A stretch of DNA of 64,000 bases from an uncultured Poribacteria bacterium (GCA_958296125.1 OY282444.1:5069266-5133265), one strand, 5' to 3'. Counted from the stretch's first letter, positions 26,707 to 36,428 are shown. Translations and numbers: made by a program. Notes: a model not told the origin generated them from the letters alone.

Positions 26707-27867
26707 ATGAAAATTGCACAAATCGAAATATATCCGCTTGAGGCAAAGTTATCGACACCGTTCGGCTGGTCTCAGCGATGGACAGATACACGCATGACAA
26801 CCGCGGTGAAGATTACCGCTGATGACGGGACGCACGGCTGGGGCGAGAGTGGCGATCCACGGACGATGGAAGCTCTCGCCCCACTGCTCATCGGCAAAGA
26901 CCCACGACGCACAGAGGCAATTTGGCAGATGCTATATATGCTTGGGTATCAAGGGCACGGTTTTGCCGGACCGCAGATGCTCGCCATCAGTGCGTTCGAC
27001 ATGGCACTGTGGGATATTGCCGGAAAAGCCATCGGGTTGCCAGTTTGTGAGCTGCTAGGCGGGAGGGTGCGTGACCGCATCCCTGTATACGCCACCGGAC
27101 TCTACTACACGGAGGACGATTTTCCGGAGGCTTTGACCGAAGAAGCCCTCGGATATGCTCAGGCAGGTTTCACGGGGATGAAAATGAAGATCGGCGGCAA
27201 GCCAGTTGAGGAGGATATCAAACGAGTATATCACCTTCGTGAGGCACTTGGTCCACAAACGCATCTCATGGTGGACGCAAACGAGGCTTATAGTCCGACA
27301 ACAGCGGTTAGGGTGGCTCAAAAACTTGCCGACGCGGACCTGATGTGGTTTGAAGAACCGTGTGGATCTTACAATGATGAGGGCAATCTGCTTGTTCAAC
27401 AGTTGGGTTTGATGCCCATCGCCGGTGGTGAAAGTCTGAAGTCGCGGTATGAATTCGCTGAACGCCTCGCCAGCCACATGTTCGACATTATTCAGCCGGA
27501 CATCGTCAACGCCGGTGGGGTGTCAGAGATGTTCAAGCTCGGCCACATGGCAAACGCCTTCGGTGTCCACTTTAATCCACATTTTTGGGGGACTGGGATT
27601 AGTCTATCAGCGACACTGCATGTGGTTGCCTGTCTGCCATCAAATCCACCCTCCGACTCTCCTGAACCGTACATCAATCAATCCGTTATGGAGTTTGATC
27701 GGACCCCCCATCCGATTCGGGAGAACCTCACAGATCCGATTTTTGATCAGGTGAATAGCCACATCGCAGTCCCAACGACTCCAGGGTTAGGAATCGAGGT
27801 GATTGAAGCGGAAGTCCGCCGATTCTTGGCAGGGGGACTGAGTTCTCCGATTCGGGTTGGCGCGTGA
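26707..27867 (+). CDS. mandelate racemase/muconate lactonizing enzyme family (sugar acid dehydratase-like)
   Basis: Enolase-superfamily enzyme, 386 residues. The catalytic pair Lys159-x-Lys161 (GMKMKIGG) is present; metal ligands are Asp190 (LMVDANEAY), Glu216 (WFEEP) and Glu242 (AGGES); the partner dyad is Asp265 (QPDIVNAGG) with His292 (HFNPHFWGTG). This full set defines the mandelate racemase subgroup, which includes galactonate, gluconate, fuconate and mannonate dehydratases. The substrate cannot be chosen from sequence. The ATG follows AAAGGAACG, 57 bp after the Gfo/Idh/MocA gene. Confidence 0.88.
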   Translation: MKIAQIEIYPLEAKLSTPFGWSQRWTDTRMTTAVKITADDGTHGWGESGDPRTMEALAPLLIGKDPRRTEAIWQMLYMLGYQGHGFAGPQMLAISAFDMALWDIAGKAIGLPVCELLGGRVRDRIPVYATGLYYTEDDFPEALTEEALGYAQAGFTGMKMKIGGKPVEEDIKRVYHLREALGPQTHLMVDANEAYSPTTAVRVAQKLADADLMWFEEPCGSYNDEGNLLVQQLGLMPIAGGESLKSRYEFAERLASHMFDIIQPDIVNAGGVSEMFKLGHMANAFGVHFNPHFWGTGISLSATLHVVACLPSNPPSDSPEPYINQSVMEFDRTPHPIRENLTDPIFDQVNSHIAVPTTPGLGIEVIEAEVRRFLAGGLSSPIRVGA

Positions 27868-28002
27868 TTCACTAGTGCTTTTTAATTTGCTACAGTTTAT
27901 GTGTTGAGGTGGCAAGGGTAAACTTGAGGGAGATGGTGATAATAGATAAAGCGAACCAACCTTAATGATTATAACACCTACTTCAGACAAAGGAGACTTA
28001 GA

Positions 28003-29541
28003 ATGACCGACAAACGCCCGAACATCCTATTTGCTTTCGCTGACGACTGGGGCAGGTATGCCAGCGCGTATCAACAGATCGAAGGGGATAGCACCCCCAA
28101 TGCCCTATTGGACACGCCGAACTTTGACCGCGTGGCATGTGAGGGGGTCCTATTCACCAACGCTTTCGTGCCCGCGCCTTCCTGCACGCCGTGCCGCAGT
28201 TCTTTACTCACGGGTCGCTACTTCTGGCAGACGGGGCGTGGGGCAATCCTCCAGGGAGCGGTCTGGGATGCGGCCATCCCCTCATATCCCTTACTGCTGG
28301 AAGAAGCGGGCTACCATATCGGCTACACCTACAAAGCATGGTCACCGGGGACACCGCGCGATGCACCCTACGGTGGAGAGCGGACCCGCTACGCACCGGC
28401 AGGAACAAAATTCGGCGAGTTTTCGTTCGTTGCCACGGAAAATGTTCCCGAACACGGTGTCGAGGGCGCGAAACAGATTCTCTATGACGAATCGCGTCAA
28501 AACTTCGATGCCTTTCTAGAGGCACGCCCCCCGGATACACCATTCTGCTACTGGTGGGGACCCACAAACACGCATCGCAAATGGCAGCGGGGGTCTGGCC
28601 AGGCACTCTGGGGGTTAGACCCGGACGACCTGAAGGGGCGTCTACCTGCTTTTCTGCCGGACGTGCACGATGTGCGCGAGGATGTCTGCGATTACTTGGG
28701 TGAATGTCTCGCTGTGGATGCCGGGCTCGGCTTGCTTCTGTCCCGTCTAGAAGAGTTAGGGGAATTGGATAATACACTAATTGTCGTGAGCGGCGATCAC
28801 GGCATTCCGGGCTTCCCACGCGGCAAATGCAACCTATACAATCTTGGTTGCGAGGTGGCACTAGCGGCGCGTTGGCCTGGACATGTCCCCGCCGGTCGAA
28901 CGGTAAACGACTTTGTGAACCTCATGGATTTGGCACCGACCTTCATGGAAGCTGCTGGACTTGAACCCCACAGCGACATGACGGCTCGGAGTCTGCTCAA
29001 TGTCCTGACCTCATCACAAAGCGGTCAGGTGGATCCGGAGCGGACTTTCGTTGTTACCGGTCGAGAACGACATGTTGGCACAGCGCGGGAGAGGAATCTG
29101 CCTTATCCGCAACGCGCTATCCGCACGAAGGATTTCCTGTATATCCGCAACTTCGCTCCTGACCGTTGGCCGATGGGTGACCCAAAAGGTTTGGACAATC
29201 CTACCGCGGAGGCTCCGTCGTTTGACGAACTGTGCAATGACACAAGAATCGTCTATCCCGACATGGATGCCAGCCCAACGAAGGCGTGGATGATTCACCA
29301 CCGTGCGGAGACGCAGGTGTGCAAGCTATTCGAGATGGGGTTCGGAAAGTTCCCAGCGGAGGAACTCTACGACCTGCGGGTAGACCCCCACTATCTGAAC
29401 AACGTGGCGGCAGCCCCTGCCTATAGAGCGGTCCAACAACAACTCTCTGATCAGCTCATGAGTGTTCTGAAAGAACAGAAGGATCCACGAGTTGTCGAGC
29501 CGGACTGCCGTTTCGAGCGTTCCCCATTCACAGACATCTAG
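28003..29541 (+). CDS. type I (formylglycine) sulfatase
   Basis: Arylsulfatase-family hydrolase of sulfate esters, 512 residues. The Cys of the C-x-P-x-R motif, which a formylglycine-generating enzyme converts to the catalytic residue, is Cys61 in [13 protein letters not shown]. Metal ligands are Asp14-Asp15 near the N-terminus and the DH of [10 protein letters not shown]. No signal peptide is visible, so the enzyme may act in the cytoplasm on imported sugars, or its export signal is unusual. It lies between genes for two sugar-acid dehydratases, which points to desulfation of a uronate-containing glycan fragment. No formylglycine-generating enzyme gene was seen in the window. Confidence 0.9.
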   Translation: MTDKRPNILFAFADDWGRYASAYQQIEGDSTPNALLDTPNFDRVACEGVLFTNAFVPAPSCTPCRSSLLTGRYFWQTGRGAILQGAVWDAAIPSYPLLLEEAGYHIGYTYKAWSPGTPRDAPYGGERTRYAPAGTKFGEFSFVATENVPEHGVEGAKQILYDESRQNFDAFLEARPPDTPFCYWWGPTNTHRKWQRGSGQALWGLDPDDLKGRLPAFLPDVHDVREDVCDYLGECLAVDAGLGLLLSRLEELGELDNTLIVVSGDHGIPGFPRGKCNLYNLGCEVALAARWPGHVPAGRTVNDFVNLMDLAPTFMEAAGLEPHSDMTARSLLNVLTSSQSGQVDPERTFVVTGRERHVGTARERNLPYPQRAIRTKDFLYIRNFAPDRWPMGDPKGLDNPTAEAPSFDELCNDTRIVYPDMDASPTKAWMIHHRAETQVCKLFEMGFGKFPAEELYDLRVDPHYLNNVAAAPAYRAVQQQLSDQLMSVLKEQKDPRVVEPDCRFERSPFTDI

Positions 29542-29579
29542 AGCGTATCGATTAACTAATTTGAGAAAGGCAAACGTAT

Positions 29580-30572
29580 ATGATTCAGATTGCAGAAATG
29601 CTCGGCCCACACCCCTCGCCGCTGTGGAGATTGGTCAAGCAGTGCGGCGTTGATTACGCAGTCGGCGCGATGGACTTCCAGAACGACACAGAAAACCTAC
29701 CACTGGCGGAACGACCGTGGGGGTATAATTCGCTCACACGGGTGAAAAAGGCTTACGAGGACGGCGGATTTAAACTTGCTGTCATTGAGAGTCGGCCTCC
29801 GTTGAACAAAGCCAAACTTGGATTGCCCGGACGGGACGCGGAAATCGAAACTGCTTGTGAACTCATCCGTAATATGGGAAAACTGGACATTCCGGTCTGG
29901 TGTTATGAGTGGATGGCGGTGTTCAATTGGATGCGTACCTCTACGGCGATACCTTCTCGCGGCGGCGCGCTAGTGACAGGCTACGACAATGAACAGATGC
30001 ATAACGAGCCAAACACTGAATACGGCGTTGTGACTGAGGAACAGTTGTGGGAGAACCTGGAATACTTCCTTGAGCGTGTCGTGCCGGTGGCTGAAGAGGC
30101 TAACGTCAAATTGGCGATGCATCCCGATGACCCGCCGCTTTCTCCCATCCGGGGGATTGGTCGGATTATGCGGAGCGTCGAAAACTATCAGCGTCTGATT
30201 GATCTGGTGCCGAGTCCGGTGAACGGGATTACGCTCTGTCAAGGCAACTTTACACTGATGACAGACAATCTTCCGTCGGTCATCCGTCATTTCGGGGAGC
30301 AGAACAAAATCTTCTTCGTGCATCTGCGTGATGTGAAGGGGACATCGGAGCGATTTGAGGAGACCTTCCACGACGACGGCAAGACCGATATGTTAGCGTG
30401 TCTAGAGGCATATCGGGAGATTGGATTCAACGGCGTGCTGCGTCCCGACCATGTGCCAACAATGGAGGGCGATAGCAACGAATACGCGGGATATTCATCG
30501 CTTGGACGGCTGTTTGCCATCGGTTATATCAAAGGGTTGCGTGAATCAATTTTGACATATTCCCAAACCTAA
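29580..30572 (+). CDS. mannonate dehydratase (UxuA family)-like
   Basis: TIM-barrel dehydratase of the UxuA family, 330 residues; UxuA turns D-mannonate into 2-keto-3-deoxygluconate in hexuronate breakdown. Family segments are seen in order: [28 protein letters not shown] (Cys ligand), VHLRDVKGT (His ligand), FHDDGKTDM, and [14 protein letters not shown]. The length is shorter than E. coli UxuA (about 394), as in the compact branch. Its last codons overlap the start of dispersed repeat copy B, which seems to supply the end of the reading frame. It completes the run beginning at 25489. Confidence 0.88.
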   Translation: MIQIAEMLGPHPSPLWRLVKQCGVDYAVGAMDFQNDTENLPLAERPWGYNSLTRVKKAYEDGGFKLAVIESRPPLNKAKLGLPGRDAEIETACELIRNMGKLDIPVWCYEWMAVFNWMRTSTAIPSRGGALVTGYDNEQMHNEPNTEYGVVTEEQLWENLEYFLERVVPVAEEANVKLAMHPDDPPLSPIRGIGRIMRSVENYQRLIDLVPSPVNGITLCQGNFTLMTDNLPSVIRHFGEQNKIFFVHLRDVKGTSERFEETFHDDGKTDMLACLEAYREIGFNGVLRPDHVPTMEGDSNEYAGYSSLGRLFAIGYIKGLRESILTYSQT

Positions 30573-30692
30573 AGGTGATTCTATATCCGTGCCGTCCCTG
30601 GTCTCGGAACGGAGGTCTCGGCACGGACAGGGCAGGCCCGATGCAATCGGGGCTAGAACGGACAAGGCTTGGGTTTTACGGGCTAAAGCCCC
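30552..30692 (+). repeat. palindromic dispersed repeat, copy B (IS200/IS605-end-like)
   Basis: The element begins TTGACATATTCCCAAACC, parallel to copy A at 9090, then AAAGG...GATTCT, several CGTTCCGAGA-type inverted segments, and ends with the GGGTTTTA-CGGGC-TAAAGCCC hairpin. Bases 30660-30692 match 9180-9212 with two differences, and 30577-30613 match copy C at 62207-62243 with two differences. Its left 21 bases are coding for the UxuA-like gene. Confidence 0.6.
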
Positions 30693-30787
30693 ATTTGATA
30701 AGAGCTAAATCGGGGGGCTCACTGCCGCAAGATGTGTCATGGTAATAGCGTGGCAAAAAAAATCTGCTGCAAATCGGTAGATATTCT

Positions 30788-30816
30788 TTGACAAACCGAT
30801 CAATACAGGTTATAAT
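30788..30816 (+). promoter_or_regulatory. consensus sigma70 promoter of the iron importer genes
   Basis: TTGACA (30788-30793), exactly 17 bases, then TATAAT (30811-30816): a perfect match to both boxes and to the ideal spacing. The start of transcription should be near 30823, 57 bases before the ATG at 30880. The perfect palindrome TAATTATAATTA overlaps the -10 box (30809-30825 region) and could be an operator, for example for an iron regulator, but I do not see a convincing Fur box. Confidence 0.75.
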
Positions 30817-30879
30817 TATAATTATGTTTTTGAAACTGAATCTCAATATCAATAAGATAATATCATTTTTGGAGGGACA

Positions 30880-31878
30880 ATGCTAAGATATCTAGTTGGA
30901 ATTCTAGGTCTATTTCTAACTGTATGGACGGTTGGTGCCGCCGGTGACAGTGAGTTGGTCGTCTACTCAGGACGCAGCAAGGGTTTGGTTCACCCCATTA
31001 TCAAGCAGTTTGAGAAGGAGAAGGGCATCACGGTCAAGGTGCGTTACGGTGCCACCGCTCAACTCGCGGTGGCTTTGTTGGAAGAGGGATCGAAAAGCCC
31101 CGCCGATCTTTTCTGGGCACAAGATGCCGGGGCACTCGGTGCAGTTAGCAAACAGGGGTTGTTTCAGGCGTTACCCGAATCCATCTTGTCGAAAGTTCCG
31201 GACAGATTTCGCAACTCTGAAGGAATGTGGATTGCAACGAGTGGTCGCGCGCGGGTCCTCGCTTATGCGCCTGAGCGTGTCAAGGCGGATGAATTGCCCA
31301 GCAGTATCTTCGATTTGACCGACGCAAAGTGGAACGGACGGGTCGGCTGGGCACCACAGAACGCGTCATTTCAAGCCTTCGTAACAGCGATGCGTGTCCT
31401 TGAGGGAGAGGAAAAAGCGGAGGAATGGCTGCGCGGCATGAAGGCAAACGGTGCGAAAAGCTACCCGAAAAACACCCCTATTATTCGGGCACTTGCCGCT
31501 GGAGAAATTGACCTTGGTTTACCTAACCACTATTACTTGATGCGCTTCAAAAAGAGTGACTCTAGGTTCCCTGTTGAGCAAACTTTCTTTACGTCCAGTG
31601 ATCCGGGGAATCTCGTCAACGTCGCTGGAATCGGTATCCTGAAAAGCAGCCGTCACACTGAAGAGGTCAGTAGCTTCGTCCAATTCCTGCTATCTCCAAA
31701 AGTGCAGCAATTCTTCATCAGCGAGGTCTTCGAGTATCCTGTCACGGATGCGGTCATCCCTAGCGAAAAATTGCTGCCACTGGATGAGCTCTTAAAACTT
31801 ACGCCCGAGCTCAACTTAGAAGAGTTGGACGACCTAGAAGGGACCTTGAAACTTCTGCACAAGGCGGGTATTCTGTGA
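30880..31878 (+). CDS. Fe(3+) ABC importer periplasmic binding protein (FbpA-like)
   Basis: Periplasmic ferric-iron-binding protein, 332 residues, preceded by GGAGGG. A signal peptide is evident (LVGILGLFLTVWTVGAAG). The family start is ELVVYSGRSKGLV, and the two adjacent Tyr that coordinate iron in FbpA/FutA proteins are seen in LPNHYYLMRF near residue 218. GLFQALPES and the C-terminal FVQFLLSPKVQQFF also fit. It is the first gene of an FbpABC set with the two-domain permease (overlapping start) and an ATPase. Confidence 0.9.
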   Translation: MLRYLVGILGLFLTVWTVGAAGDSELVVYSGRSKGLVHPIIKQFEKEKGITVKVRYGATAQLAVALLEEGSKSPADLFWAQDAGALGAVSKQGLFQALPESILSKVPDRFRNSEGMWIATSGRARVLAYAPERVKADELPSSIFDLTDAKWNGRVGWAPQNASFQAFVTAMRVLEGEEKAEEWLRGMKANGAKSYPKNTPIIRALAAGEIDLGLPNHYYLMRFKKSDSRFPVEQTFFTSSDPGNLVNVAGIGILKSSRHTEEVSSFVQFLLSPKVQQFFISEVFEYPVTDAVIPSEKLLPLDELLKLTPELNLEELDDLEGTLKLLHKAGIL

Positions 31879-33467
31879 TCTATTCTGAGGCAAGATCTTT
31901 TCCACCATGGTATTTCTTCGTCCCCGGATTCGCCATCGGGACCGGGGTATTGCTGCCGCTGATTTACCTCCTTGTTCGAGCATTTGGGGCGGAAACGGGG
32001 GAGCTAATCCAAATTGTCTTCCGCGCCCGGACGGTGCACCTTTTGGGTAATACCCTCCTCCTCGTTATTGGGGTTGTGGGCACCGGCATGTTCTTGGCAG
32101 GGCCGCTCGCATGGGTAACAACACGGACAGATCTCAAAGGCAAACGATTTTTTACGTTGCTTGGGGTGTTGCCACTGGCAATCCCCGGCTATGTGATGGC
32201 TTACGCCTTATTGGGTTTAAGCGGTCCCAGCGGAACCTTCGCAAACCTGTTCGGTCCAAGTTTTCCGAATCTCTGGGGATATTGGGGTGCCCTCATTGCC
32301 CTCAGTTTTTACACCTTCCCGTATCTCTTTCTAAACCTGCGGACAGCACTATTGGGATTAGACCCTACGATTGAGGAATCCGCTTATAGCCTCGGCAGCA
32401 GATCTCGCGAGGTCTTCTTTCACGCAATTTTGCCACAACTTCGTCCCGCTCTCTATGCCGGCGGACTCCTCGTCGGGTTGCATGTGCTTGGGGACTTCGG
32501 GGTGGTATCTCTGATGCGATATGAGACCTTCAGCTATGCGCTCTACACGCAATACACCGCTGCTTATGATCGCACCTACGCCGCGTGGCTTGCGCTGATG
32601 CTTCTCGCGCTTACCGGCAGCCTGCTCTATCTTGAGGCAAAGTTATTGCGCGGAAGCAAGTTCCACCGCACAGGCAGCGGCACCTCACATCAAGCCAGCC
32701 CAATTTCCCTGGGTATTTGGAGGATGCCCACCTACATTTATCTCAGCATTTTGACACTCGCTAGCGTGGTTGCACCCACTGTGACAATCGGCTTCTGGAT
32801 GCTCAAGGGGGTTGATGGCTCATATACGCAGGATTTCTTCCGAGCTCTCTCTGGCTCTTTTCTGGTATCAACGCCCGCTGCTTTCCTCACCGCCATTTTC
32901 GCACTCCCCTTAGCCTACTTGGGTGTGCGATATTCATCTTTGATCTGCCGCACACTGGAACGTGGCGCGTATATCGGTTATGCGACACCCCCGCTGGCCT
33001 TCGCCCTTGCCCTCATCTTCTTTTTTCGGGGGGTTCCGGCGGTTTATCAGACGCTTTGGATCTTGATCTACGCCTATACCGTGCATTTTCTCGCAGAGGC
33101 GATTGGGCCCGTCCGCAGTGCCCTCTATCAAGCCTCGCCCCATTTGGAGGAAGCTGCCAGATCGCTCGGCTATCGGCCCCTCAAAGCGTTTTTCAAATCC
33201 ACCTTTCCACTGTTGCGCGGTGGGCTTACTGTCAGTATCGCTTTCGTTTTTCTCTCGGCAATGAAGGAACTTCCGTTGACCTTCCTCCTTTCGCCTGCGG
33301 GCTATGAGACCTTGGCGGTAAACGTCTGGAGTTACACAACGGAAGCGATGTTCGCTGAGGGGGCACGGTATGCACTTGCAATTGTGCTCTGCTCGGTATT
33401 GTTTGTCGGCTTGTTGTTAATGCAGGACGCAGAAACATCGTATAAATATGCAAAAGTGCCAACATAA
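31875..33467 (+). CDS. Fe(3+) ABC importer permease (FbpB-like, two permease domains)
   Basis: A 530-residue inner-membrane permease carrying two fused six-helix permease domains, as in FbpB/FutB and ThiP. Two EAA-type coupling loops are visible: EESAYSLGSRSREVFFHAIL in the first half and EEAARSLGYRPLKAFFKSTF in the second. Translation starts at a GTG that overlaps the TGA stop of the binding-protein gene (GTGA), so the two are translationally coupled. It acts with the binding protein at 30880 and the ATPase at 33750. Confidence 0.9.
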   Translation: MIYSEARSFPPWYFFVPGFAIGTGVLLPLIYLLVRAFGAETGELIQIVFRARTVHLLGNTLLLVIGVVGTGMFLAGPLAWVTTRTDLKGKRFFTLLGVLPLAIPGYVMAYALLGLSGPSGTFANLFGPSFPNLWGYWGALIALSFYTFPYLFLNLRTALLGLDPTIEESAYSLGSRSREVFFHAILPQLRPALYAGGLLVGLHVLGDFGVVSLMRYETFSYALYTQYTAAYDRTYAAWLALMLLALTGSLLYLEAKLLRGSKFHRTGSGTSHQASPISLGIWRMPTYIYLSILTLASVVAPTVTIGFWMLKGVDGSYTQDFFRALSGSFLVSTPAAFLTAIFALPLAYLGVRYSSLICRTLERGAYIGYATPPLAFALALIFFFRGVPAVYQTLWILIYAYTVHFLAEAIGPVRSALYQASPHLEEAARSLGYRPLKAFFKSTFPLLRGGLTVSIAFVFLSAMKELPLTFLLSPAGYETLAVNVWSYTTEAMFAEGARYALAIVLCSVLFVGLLLMQDAETSYKYAKVPT

Positions 33468-33560
33468 CTAGCAAATAGACGGGATGAGAGAAAAGAAGTT
33501 CAGGACTTCAATGAGTCATTCACGTTTTGCACATCGCGTTGCACGTCTTATATCGATCGG

Positions 33561-33712
33561 GTGGGCAACCCCAAGGGTCGCCCCTACATTAGTTTTGTGT
33601 AAGGTAAAAATCACGGTGCTTGACCCAACGCTGTCCGTGCCGCCTGCCTGTCCCGTTCGCGGGGGTCTCAGCACGAACAGACCAGGAAAGCATTGGGATT
33701 GTGAGAAATTCT
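33561..33712. repeat. palindromic repeats between permease and ATPase genes (copy D)
   Basis: Two elements lie in the 282-bp gap. At 33561-33588, GGGCAACCC-CAAG-GGTCGCCC forms a hairpin with one mismatch. At about 33618-33712 a longer element contains CCCG-TTCG-CGGG (33652-33663) and the segment CCCGTTCGCGGGGGTCTC, which is the reverse complement of a segment at 10302-10319. It also shares GTCCGTGCCG and GGTCTC-type pieces with copies B and C. The ATPase gene must be expressed through or from this region. Confidence 0.5.
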
Positions 33713-33749
33713 TTCAAGTTGAAAATCCCAATCTATCCGGGGAGTAATA

Positions 33750-34796
33750 ATGCAGCCTCTGCTTAGTATCCGTAACATCACCAAACGATTCGATCGTAAC
33801 CTGTCCCCGGTGGTCGAGTTCCTCTCTTTCGAGGTCTATCCCGGCGAAATCTTCGCTCTTTTGGGGCCGAGTGGCTGTGGAAAGACAACAACGCTACGCT
33901 TGATTGCTGGATTCGAGCGTGCTGATGGGGGAGAGATTTACGTGGATGGGCAATGCTTTGAAGGATCCAAAACCCACCTGCCGCCCGAAACACGAGACAT
34001 TGGGATTGTTTTCCAAGAGTACGCGCTCTTTCCTCACCTTAACGTGTTGCAGAATGTCGCTTTTGGACTCAAGAAGCTGCCCGCAAAACTACGGGCTGAG
34101 CGCGTCATGACAGTGTTGGAAATGGTGGGAATGGCCAGCTTCAAAGATCGGAAGCCACACGAACTTTCTGGCGGGCAGCAGCAGCGGGTGGCACTGGCTC
34201 GCTCAATCGCCCCAAGCCCCAAACTCATCCTGCTGGATGAGCCATTTTCTAACCTCGATGCCGGTATGCGGCACTCTACGCGCGAGGAGATTCGATTCCT
34301 CTTAAAGGATGCGGGGATGAGCGCGGTGTTTGTCACGCATGATCAGGAGGCAGCCCTCTGCTTCGCAGACCGGCTGGCGGTCATGCAGAACGGACGTATT
34401 GAACAGATCGGCATACCTGAGCGGGTTTACCACCGTCCGCAAACACCATTCGTGGCAGACTTTCTGGGTGTGACCAACCTAATCATCGGTGAAGCTGAAG
34501 GAGACTGGGCTGAGACACCCTTGGGCAGATTCCAGATTGCCCCCTCAGCGCGTGGGGCGGTCCTCCTCTCGATTCGTCCGGAGCATCTAGTCATGGCTCA
34601 GCCGGAGACGGAAGGGCACAGTAACGGTGTCGGCGAAATCGTCATGCGTGAGTTTAAGGGACATGATCTGACCTATCGAGTGAAGATTGGAACAGAGAAT
34701 TATGTCGTGCAAACCGACTACTGCTGTCCACTTCAAGTGGGAGCTCAAGTGACCCTTCAAGCCGTTGGGCCTGCGGTAGTCGTGAAAAAGGGTTAA
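33750..34796 (+). CDS. Fe(3+) ABC importer ATPase (FbpC-like)
   Basis: ATPase of the iron importer, 348 residues. Walker A is LGPSGCGKTTTLRL near residues 38-47, signature LSGGQQQRVALARSI, Walker B LILLDEPFSNLDAGMR, and the H-loop VFVTHDQEAAL. A C-terminal TOBE-like domain (GAVLLSIRPEHLVMA) is present as in the FbpC/PotA group. The ATG follows GGGGAG. It lies 282 bp after the permease gene with repeats in between. Related ATPases serve thiamine or spermidine import, but the neighbouring FbpA-like protein supports iron. Confidence 0.9.
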   Translation: MQPLLSIRNITKRFDRNLSPVVEFLSFEVYPGEIFALLGPSGCGKTTTLRLIAGFERADGGEIYVDGQCFEGSKTHLPPETRDIGIVFQEYALFPHLNVLQNVAFGLKKLPAKLRAERVMTVLEMVGMASFKDRKPHELSGGQQQRVALARSIAPSPKLILLDEPFSNLDAGMRHSTREEIRFLLKDAGMSAVFVTHDQEAALCFADRLAVMQNGRIEQIGIPERVYHRPQTPFVADFLGVTNLIIGEAEGDWAETPLGRFQIAPSARGAVLLSIRPEHLVMAQPETEGHSNGVGEIVMREFKGHDLTYRVKIGTENYVVQTDYCCPLQVGAQVTLQAVGPAVVVKKG

Positions 34797-34934
34797 ACCC
34801 TGTTGGAATGAACGCCTGTCCCAATGTTGTTCGATTCAGGAAAAGCCAACAGCATCGGGAATTCAAAACACAGTCTTTTCCTTAATCCTGTGAATCCTTG
34901 AGTCCTGATTAAATCTTGGAAGAGAGCATAGAAC

Positions 34935-35621
34935 GTGCCGAAAAAAAAGACAGTGCACCGCCGAAAAGTGGTGGCTGATACCAGTCTCCCGCCGACTCAT
35001 CCACTTCGTTCCAAGCTCTACGTTATCACCGATCGACAACTCTGTGCGCCACGGAGCTTATACGACACCATCCATGACCTCTTAGATGTAGGGGTATCCG
35101 CAATCCAACTCAGGGAAAAAGACCTGAACGACACCGAATACATCAAATTAGCAGAACCCCTCTGCAAGCTGTGCCACGCCTATTCCGCTCAACTGTTCAT
35201 TAACTCACGTATCAAGATGGCTATGACCGTCGGTGTAGATGGTCTCCATTTGCCGGGCGATTCAGCGTCCGTGCGAAAAGTGATTGAGGAGACGAATCGC
35301 CGCTTCATCGTCGGCAGCTCCGTTCACACACTGCCTGAAGCCAAGCAGCGGGAAATGGAAGGCGCAGATTTTATCACCTATAGCCCAATCTACCCAACGA
35401 CTAGTAAACCGGGCTACGGTCCTGTTGTCGGTTTGGACGGGCTGTGCACGGTCACAGAGGGAGTCAACATCCCTGTCTTTGCGTTAGGCGGAATAACGCC
35501 TGAACGGGTTTCAGAATGCCTTTATGCCGGTGCCTATGGGGTCGCGGTGATGTCCGGGGTGATGTCTCCGGAGAACGGTGCAGAGCGGGCAAAGGCATAT
35601 CTGAAGCACCTGCTGGAATAA
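34935..35621 (+). CDS. thiE: thiamine-phosphate synthase
   Basis: ThiE joins HMP-diphosphate and thiazole phosphate to make thiamine phosphate. The 228-residue product is a TIM barrel with QLREKDL, LFINSRIKMAMTVGVDGLHL, GSSVHT, the phosphate-binding FITYSPIYPTTSKPGYGP and FALGGITPERV. The GTG at 34935 gives a basic N-terminal tail (MPKKKTVHRRK) before the barrel starts near residue 30. I looked for a TPP riboswitch in the 138-bp gap and did not find one; the gap holds a CTGTTGG/CCAACAG inverted pair (34800 and 34846). thiD follows 18 bp downstream. Confidence 0.93.
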   Translation: MPKKKTVHRRKVVADTSLPPTHPLRSKLYVITDRQLCAPRSLYDTIHDLLDVGVSAIQLREKDLNDTEYIKLAEPLCKLCHAYSAQLFINSRIKMAMTVGVDGLHLPGDSASVRKVIEETNRRFIVGSSVHTLPEAKQREMEGADFITYSPIYPTTSKPGYGPVVGLDGLCTVTEGVNIPVFALGGITPERVSECLYAGAYGVAVMSGVMSPENGAERAKAYLKHLLE

Positions 35622-35639
35622 CAACGGGAGTTCCCAAAC

Positions 35640-36428
35640 ATGAAACAAATCTTGACAATTGCTGGCTCAGACTCAGGAGGCGGCGCAGGAATTCAAGCTG
35701 ACCTCAAATCCATCCACGCCAACGGCGGTTTTGGGATGTCCGTCATCACGTCAATTACAGCGCAGAATACACGCGAAGTGACTTGCGCCTTCGATCTGCC
35801 AACCGATCTGATTGACGCGCAGATTGACGCTATCTTCTCGGATTTTGATGTCGCAGCCCTCAAGACGGGAATGCTATCTTCATCCGAGATCGTGGGGACT
35901 GTTGCGGAGAAACTGCGCGAGTATTCTCCAAAGAATATCGTGATCGATCCGGTAATGATTTCCAAAAGTCAGTATCCCCTGCTGAAACCAGAGGCGGTTG
36001 AGCGTTTGAAGGCCGAGGTGCTGCCGCTTGCAACGGTCATCACACCCAATGTTTATGAAGCCGAACTGCTCGCCGAATGTGAGATTCAGACAATTGATGA
36101 TGCGAAAGGGGCAGCGAGGGTGATTCAGGAATATGGGTGCCAGAGTGTGCTAGTCAAAGGAGGACATCTCCCGAGGGGCCAATCAATTGATGTTCTGTAT
36201 GCCAATGGGGCTTTTACCCTCTTTGAGGCAGAGCGGATTGAAACGAAAAACACGCATGGTACGGGCTGTACTTACTCCGCAGCAATCGCTACACACCTTG
36301 GGATTGGAAAAGACCTCGTAGTTGCCATTCAGTCCGCGAAAGATTACATCACGAACGCTATCCGCTATTCTCTCGACATCGGGGGGGGACACGGACCTAC
36401 CAACCATTTCTACTTTTTGAATAGGTAA
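35640..36428 (+). CDS. thiD: hydroxymethylpyrimidine/phosphomethylpyrimidine kinase
   Basis: ThiD phosphorylates HMP twice to HMP-diphosphate, the substrate of ThiE. The 262-residue product has the ribokinase-type N-terminus TIAGSDSGGGAGIQADLKS, GFGMSVITSITAQNT, VIDPVMISKS, and the anion hole with catalytic Asp/Cys region KNTHGTGCTYSAAIA near residue 200. It forms a two-gene operon with thiE (18 bp apart). It converges on the minus-strand gene at 36608; no clear terminator is visible in the 179 bp between them. Confidence 0.94.
   Translation: MKQILTIAGSDSGGGAGIQADLKSIHANGGFGMSVITSITAQNTREVTCAFDLPTDLIDAQIDAIFSDFDVAALKTGMLSSSEIVGTVAEKLREYSPKNIVIDPVMISKSQYPLLKPEAVERLKAEVLPLATVITPNVYEAELLAECEIQTIDDAKGAARVIQEYGCQSVLVKGGHLPRGQSIDVLYANGAFTLFEAERIETKNTHGTGCTYSAAIATHLGIGKDLVVAIQSAKDYITNAIRYSLDIGGGHGPTNHFYFLNR

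Noticed and set aside
30757-30775. A possible sigma54 promoter (TGGCA...CTGC) before the iron importer genes
   Set aside because: The GG to GC spacing is 14 instead of 12 bases, and a perfect sigma70 promoter lies just downstream.
34797-34934. TPP riboswitch before thiE
   Set aside because: None of the conserved TPP aptamer segments is present in the gap; only a CTGTTGG/CCAACAG inverted pair is seen.
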